Part shown: positions 61,970 through 64,000 of the stretch, in pieces | How the letters are laid out: each line of letters begins with the position of its first letter | How positions within the stretch are numbered: the first letter of the stretch is position 1 | Assembly (NCBI GenBank): GCA_017534885.1 | Contig: JAFXVR010000026.1 | Span: 96,261-160,260, forward strand | Direction of reading: 5' to 3' | Length of the DNA: 64,000 nucleotides | Source of the DNA: Clostridia bacterium | GTDB taxonomy: Bacteria; Bacillota; Clostridia; Christensenellales; Aristaeellaceae | Made by a program: the position numbers and the translations under genes | Notes under the pieces: generated by a model | The model's database searches: none | Seen by the model: the letters and a program-made list of their open reading frames with translations, nothing else | Told to the model about the DNA's origin: nothing

Positions 61970-62155
61970 TTACCTCTTGTCGCCCGGATATATCAAGCGA
62001 TAATCACGAAAAATACTGTTTTCCGGGAGATTATATTTCCGGCGCATTTTCTCTTCAAAGCGCAAGAACTCAGTCTCTGTGATCAGCCCCTTCCGCAGCA
62101 TCGCATTCGCCTGGGCGATCGCGGCATGATAGCAGATGATATCGTAATCGGTCAC
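61970..62155 (-). CDS. Small SHOCT-like accessory protein
   Basis: A 61-aa protein: DYDIICYHAAIAQANAMLRK, then GLITETEFLRFEEKMRRKYN, resembling a SHOCT-type helical hairpin (short C-terminal domain that oligomerises or docks). GTG 62155 overlaps the upstream stop as GTGA. Proteins like this often precede paired recombinases in clostridial elements. Role unknown; perhaps a recombination directionality factor. Confidence 0.75.
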   Translation of the reverse strand: MTDYDIICYHAAIAQANAMLRKGLITETEFLRFEEKMRRKYNLPENSIFRDYRLIYPGDKR

Positions 62156-62529
62156 CGCGAACCACCTCCTTTGCGGGATGCATAGTAACAGGCACGGGTG
62201 CAATACTTGTGCGGCTTCTTGGAAAAGAAAACCTTGCCACACACCGCACATGTGAACCGATGCTGTTCGGCTGACTGGCTTTTGTCTGGATGCATTTCCC
62301 ACCACCTGACCCGGCACTTATCGGAACAGAAGCGCCGGCTGGTGCGGATCACATCCTGCCGCAGGGGACGGTTGCACTGTTCGCAGCGCGGCGCGGAGCC
62401 CGTATCCTTGCTGCGACTGAAGTACATTTTGATGGAGCCGATGCTGATGCCGGTTTCATCTGCAATGTCCTGATAGGATCGCCCGGCTGATCGCAGTTCG
62501 CTGATGAGCTGCTTTTCCTTGTCTGTCAT
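62152..62529 (-). CDS. HTH and zinc-finger DNA-binding protein
   Basis: A 125-aa protein. The N-terminal helix-turn-helix ISELRSAGRSYQDIADETGI resembles sigma-70 region 4 or Hin-type HTHs. Two zinc fingers follow: CEQCNRP...CSDKC and CAVCGKVF...CTRAC. It is likely a regulator of the recombinases or a DNA-bending accessory factor. It overlaps the SHOCT-like gene by 4 bases, so all four genes to 59064 form one leftward unit. Confidence 0.85.
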   Translation of the reverse strand: MTDKEKQLISELRSAGRSYQDIADETGISIGSIKMYFSRSKDTGSAPRCEQCNRPLRQDVIRTSRRFCSDKCRVRWWEMHPDKSQSAEQHRFTCAVCGKVFFSKKPHKYCTRACYYASRKGGGSR

Positions 62530-62618
62530 TGGAAGACGCCTCCTGATACATAGTGTAAAGGTTTCCCCTTCACTGGCTATGTAGCCAGGCGGCGCGTTTT
62601 TCCGGTCCCTAAGAAGGA

Positions 62619-63287
62619 TTATTTTCGGAGGAATTCCCTGGCGAGCTTTTCTGCTTTGCGGTAAACGTCATAGGCCTGACTGGACTTGACGGGAAGCTGC
62701 CCTACAACATCCTTCTTATCGAAGCCCTGGAAGCCCAGGGTCACTGTCTCGGCCAGTATGGGGCTGATGCTTTTCAGGTATTCCACCAGATCCTCAAACA
62801 TCAGCTTTTCCAGGGATTCTGATTCTGCGGACGGCGCGGCTTCCATGGGGTGGAAGTTCTCTTCTTCCAGCGTTTCAATAGAAACAGTGCTCCGGTCTTC
62901 GCGGTCATACTCGCCCTTATGAGGGCAAGAGGCACAGGGGGCATGATTGCCGTTTTTGATCTTCGGGCAGGCCTTCTTCGTGCCGTCAGGCTGGGGTACC
63001 ATACAGCGGGAGTGACGGTTGGGCCCGGTTTTCTCATCAAGATACTGATTGACTGCTTCATCGAACGCCTGCTGGCAGAGCTTCTCCTGTTCAGCTGGCA
63101 CCGGGACGAACATCACGGTGTAGGAAACGCCGGCCTTTGACCATGTCCGCAGATTCTCCGGCTTCGCCCCGATGGCGATGGCGTACTCGCGATCATCCAC
63201 GAACTGGGGTACCAGCACCTCGCCTTCGCGGAGGGGTTCATTGTTGTAGGGCTTCCGGGAGGTGTCGTTGATCTTCTGAGCTTTCAT
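62619..63287 (-). CDS. Sigma-70 region 4-like protein of the mobile element
   Basis: A 222-aa protein: a strand-rich N-terminal domain (about 20-80), a Cys cluster (CMVPQPDGTKKACPKI...CASCPHKG) that may bind zinc, and a C-terminal helical region (about 165-222) of the kind ETVTLGFQGFDKKDVVGQLPVKSSQAYDVYRKAEK, like sigma region 4 HTH. ATG 63287 has GGAG at 9 bases. It heads the leftward operon behind a long structured leader. Likely an element-specific transcription or replication regulator; a sigma factor is possible but no region 2 is seen. Confidence 0.75.
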   Translation of the reverse strand: MKAQKINDTSRKPYNNEPLREGEVLVPQFVDDREYAIAIGAKPENLRTWSKAGVSYTVMFVPVPAEQEKLCQQAFDEAVNQYLDEKTGPNRHSRCMVPQPDGTKKACPKIKNGNHAPCASCPHKGEYDREDRSTVSIETLEEENFHPMEAAPSAESESLEKLMFEDLVEYLKSISPILAETVTLGFQGFDKKDVVGQLPVKSSQAYDVYRKAEKLAREFLRK

Positions 63288-63303
63288 TCTCAAGCTCTCC
63301 TTT

Positions 63304-63399
63304 CACAGTTGTCGCTGTGAAGCGGAGAGCCGGATGCGCCCAGAAAAAGGGTGCTATGAACCAGACCCGAATCGAGAGCACGCTTTGTGGCTCTCCGCT
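63304..63399 (-). promoter_or_regulatory. Structured leader RNA candidate
   Basis: An 11-bp perfect inverted repeat, AGCGGAGAGCC (63321-63331) and GGCTCTCCGCT (63389-63399), encloses further pairs (GCGCCC with GGGTGC; GTGCT 63351-63355 with AGCAC 63377-63381). A small CACAG-TTGTCG-CTGTG hairpin (63304-63319) lies next to the ribosome site of the downstream gene. The layout suggests a multibranched leader or small RNA. Confidence 0.55.
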
Positions 63400-63577
63400 C
63401 CGTGTCAGGCCGCACCTGTTCACTGGCTTGGCGCTGTATTCACTTGTCACCACGCAGCCGTGAACAATGATCCATTCCGGTTTATGGATCGGCTTTGTGG
63501 CGAGGCGGTTTATCGTCGTGCCCGGGACGGATTGCCCAAACTCCTGCGCCCAATCCAAGGGGCTGGCTGTATCATGC

Positions 63578-63655
63578 TGTTACACGATGTTACACGTAAA
63601 GGGCCAAAACATGTTACTCGTGTTACACGCTACCCCCTGGGGTATAGTGTTCACG
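63578..63655. repeat. Left cluster of TGTTACACG repeats with palindrome
   Basis: TGTTACACG at 63578-63586, 63588-63596 and 63621-63629, a variant TGTTACTCG at 63612-63620 and TGTTCACG at 63648-63655. The first two have a 10-bp period. The last full copy abuts CTACCCCCTGGGGTATAG, which contains the palindrome TACCCC-CT-GGGGTA. Confidence 0.9.
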
Positions 63656-63659
63656 AAAC

Positions 63660-63850
63660 CTCACTGTACAGAAATCATCCCTTTTGTGTTTTTCAGCTTC
63701 CGGAAAAAGGCCAAAACACAACATATTTGCAGAATTACAGGCGTAAGAAACTAAAAGCAAAATTTCTCAAAAAAATTTCGGGTGCCTGGTCTGTGTGCTG
63801 TCGAATCTCAGCGCTGTAACACCGGAAATCCAGCTATATCAAGGCTTTGC
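63660..63850. other. Gene-free spacer between repeat clusters
   Basis: This AT-richer stretch holds no frame that looks real. It lies between two copies of the repeat-palindrome module. An A/T-rich tract (about 63740-63780, AAGCAAAATTTCTCAAAAAAATTTC) could be a melting region. Confidence 0.4.
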
Positions 63851-63854
63851 GCGA

Positions 63855-63930
63855 TGTTTCACGAAGAGTGTTAACCGTGTAACGCGATGTTACACGATGT
63901 TACACGCTACCCCCCATGGGTATAGGGTAT
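63855..63930. repeat. Right cluster of TGTTACACG repeats with palindrome
   Basis: A variant at 63855-63863 (TGTTTCACG), an inverted copy CGTGTAACG at 63876-63884, and full copies at 63888-63896 and 63898-63906, again 10 bp apart. The last abuts CTACCCCCCATGGGTATAG, matching the left module almost base for base. Confidence 0.9.
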
Positions 63931-64000
63931 ATTGGAGATGGCAGCCTCGAAACGACTCTTATCTGGGAAATGGCCAAGACGCAACGGATCGGAAAAGCCA

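Noticed and set aside
63238..63558. A 106-codon minus-strand frame upstream of the sigma-4-like gene.
   Set aside because: It overlaps that gene's start, has no ribosome site, and covers the inverted repeats that better explain the conservation expected here.

Overview
The window looks like chromosomal DNA of a GC-rich member of the Clostridia, possibly a gut or rumen Christensenellales-type bacterium. The evidence is Firmicutes-style biology: strong GGAGG ribosome binding sites, 17-bp-spaced sigma-A promoters, a lysine riboswitch on a lysine operon, a T-box on serS, LplB/YtcP-like sugar permeases, a membrane-bound AraC regulator, a DUF3899 protein and large serine recombinases. The lineage is an inference from style only.

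Layout. 1-3.6 kb: smc, cut at its upstream side. 3.6-13.6 kb: a decay zone. It holds an M15 peptidase fused in frame to a serine-recombinase tail, a secreted repeat protein broken by a 96-bp inverted-repeat insertion and a frameshift, a GH13 glucosidase fragment, and an NRPS-like gene with an in-frame TAG that also runs into a carboxylesterase C-terminus. An intact Fe-alcohol dehydrogenase/aldehyde dehydrogenase pair sits inside this zone. 13.6-18.4 kb: nitroreductase, alpha-L-fucosidase plus esterase operon, a low-GC orphan and an SDR enzyme. 18.6-29.8 kb, minus strand: a sugar ABC importer (binding protein and two permeases) beside a membrane AraC regulator with a candidate direct-repeat operator, then a beta-lactamase-fold protein, CapA, a phosphodiester glycosidase and an uncharacterised secreted protein.

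30.0-45.3 kb: two complete oligopeptide-type ABC importers in tandem, each behind a near-consensus promoter. The first is of ordinary size. In the second, four of the five subunits are enlarged: an 818-aa binding protein, a long outside loop in OppC, about 365 extra residues in the OppD ATPase and about 90 in OppF. This is the most interesting protein system in the window. 45.3-50.5 kb: SDR, a secreted protein, a DnaA-box cluster, and the lysine operon asd-dapA-dapB read leftward behind a lysine riboswitch. 50.6-58.6 kb: ROK kinase, HtrA protease, a YARHG/SH3-like secreted protein, a zinc-ribbon protein, T-box-serS and an MrfA-type helicase.

58.67 kb to the end: tRNA-Ala(GGC), then an apparent integrated element. 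It has 21-bp tandem repeats beside the tRNA, two overlapping large serine recombinases, three small regulatory or accessory genes, a structured leader and a gene-free region with two clusters of TGTTACACG repeats next to GC-rich palindromes. The right end of the element is not in the window.
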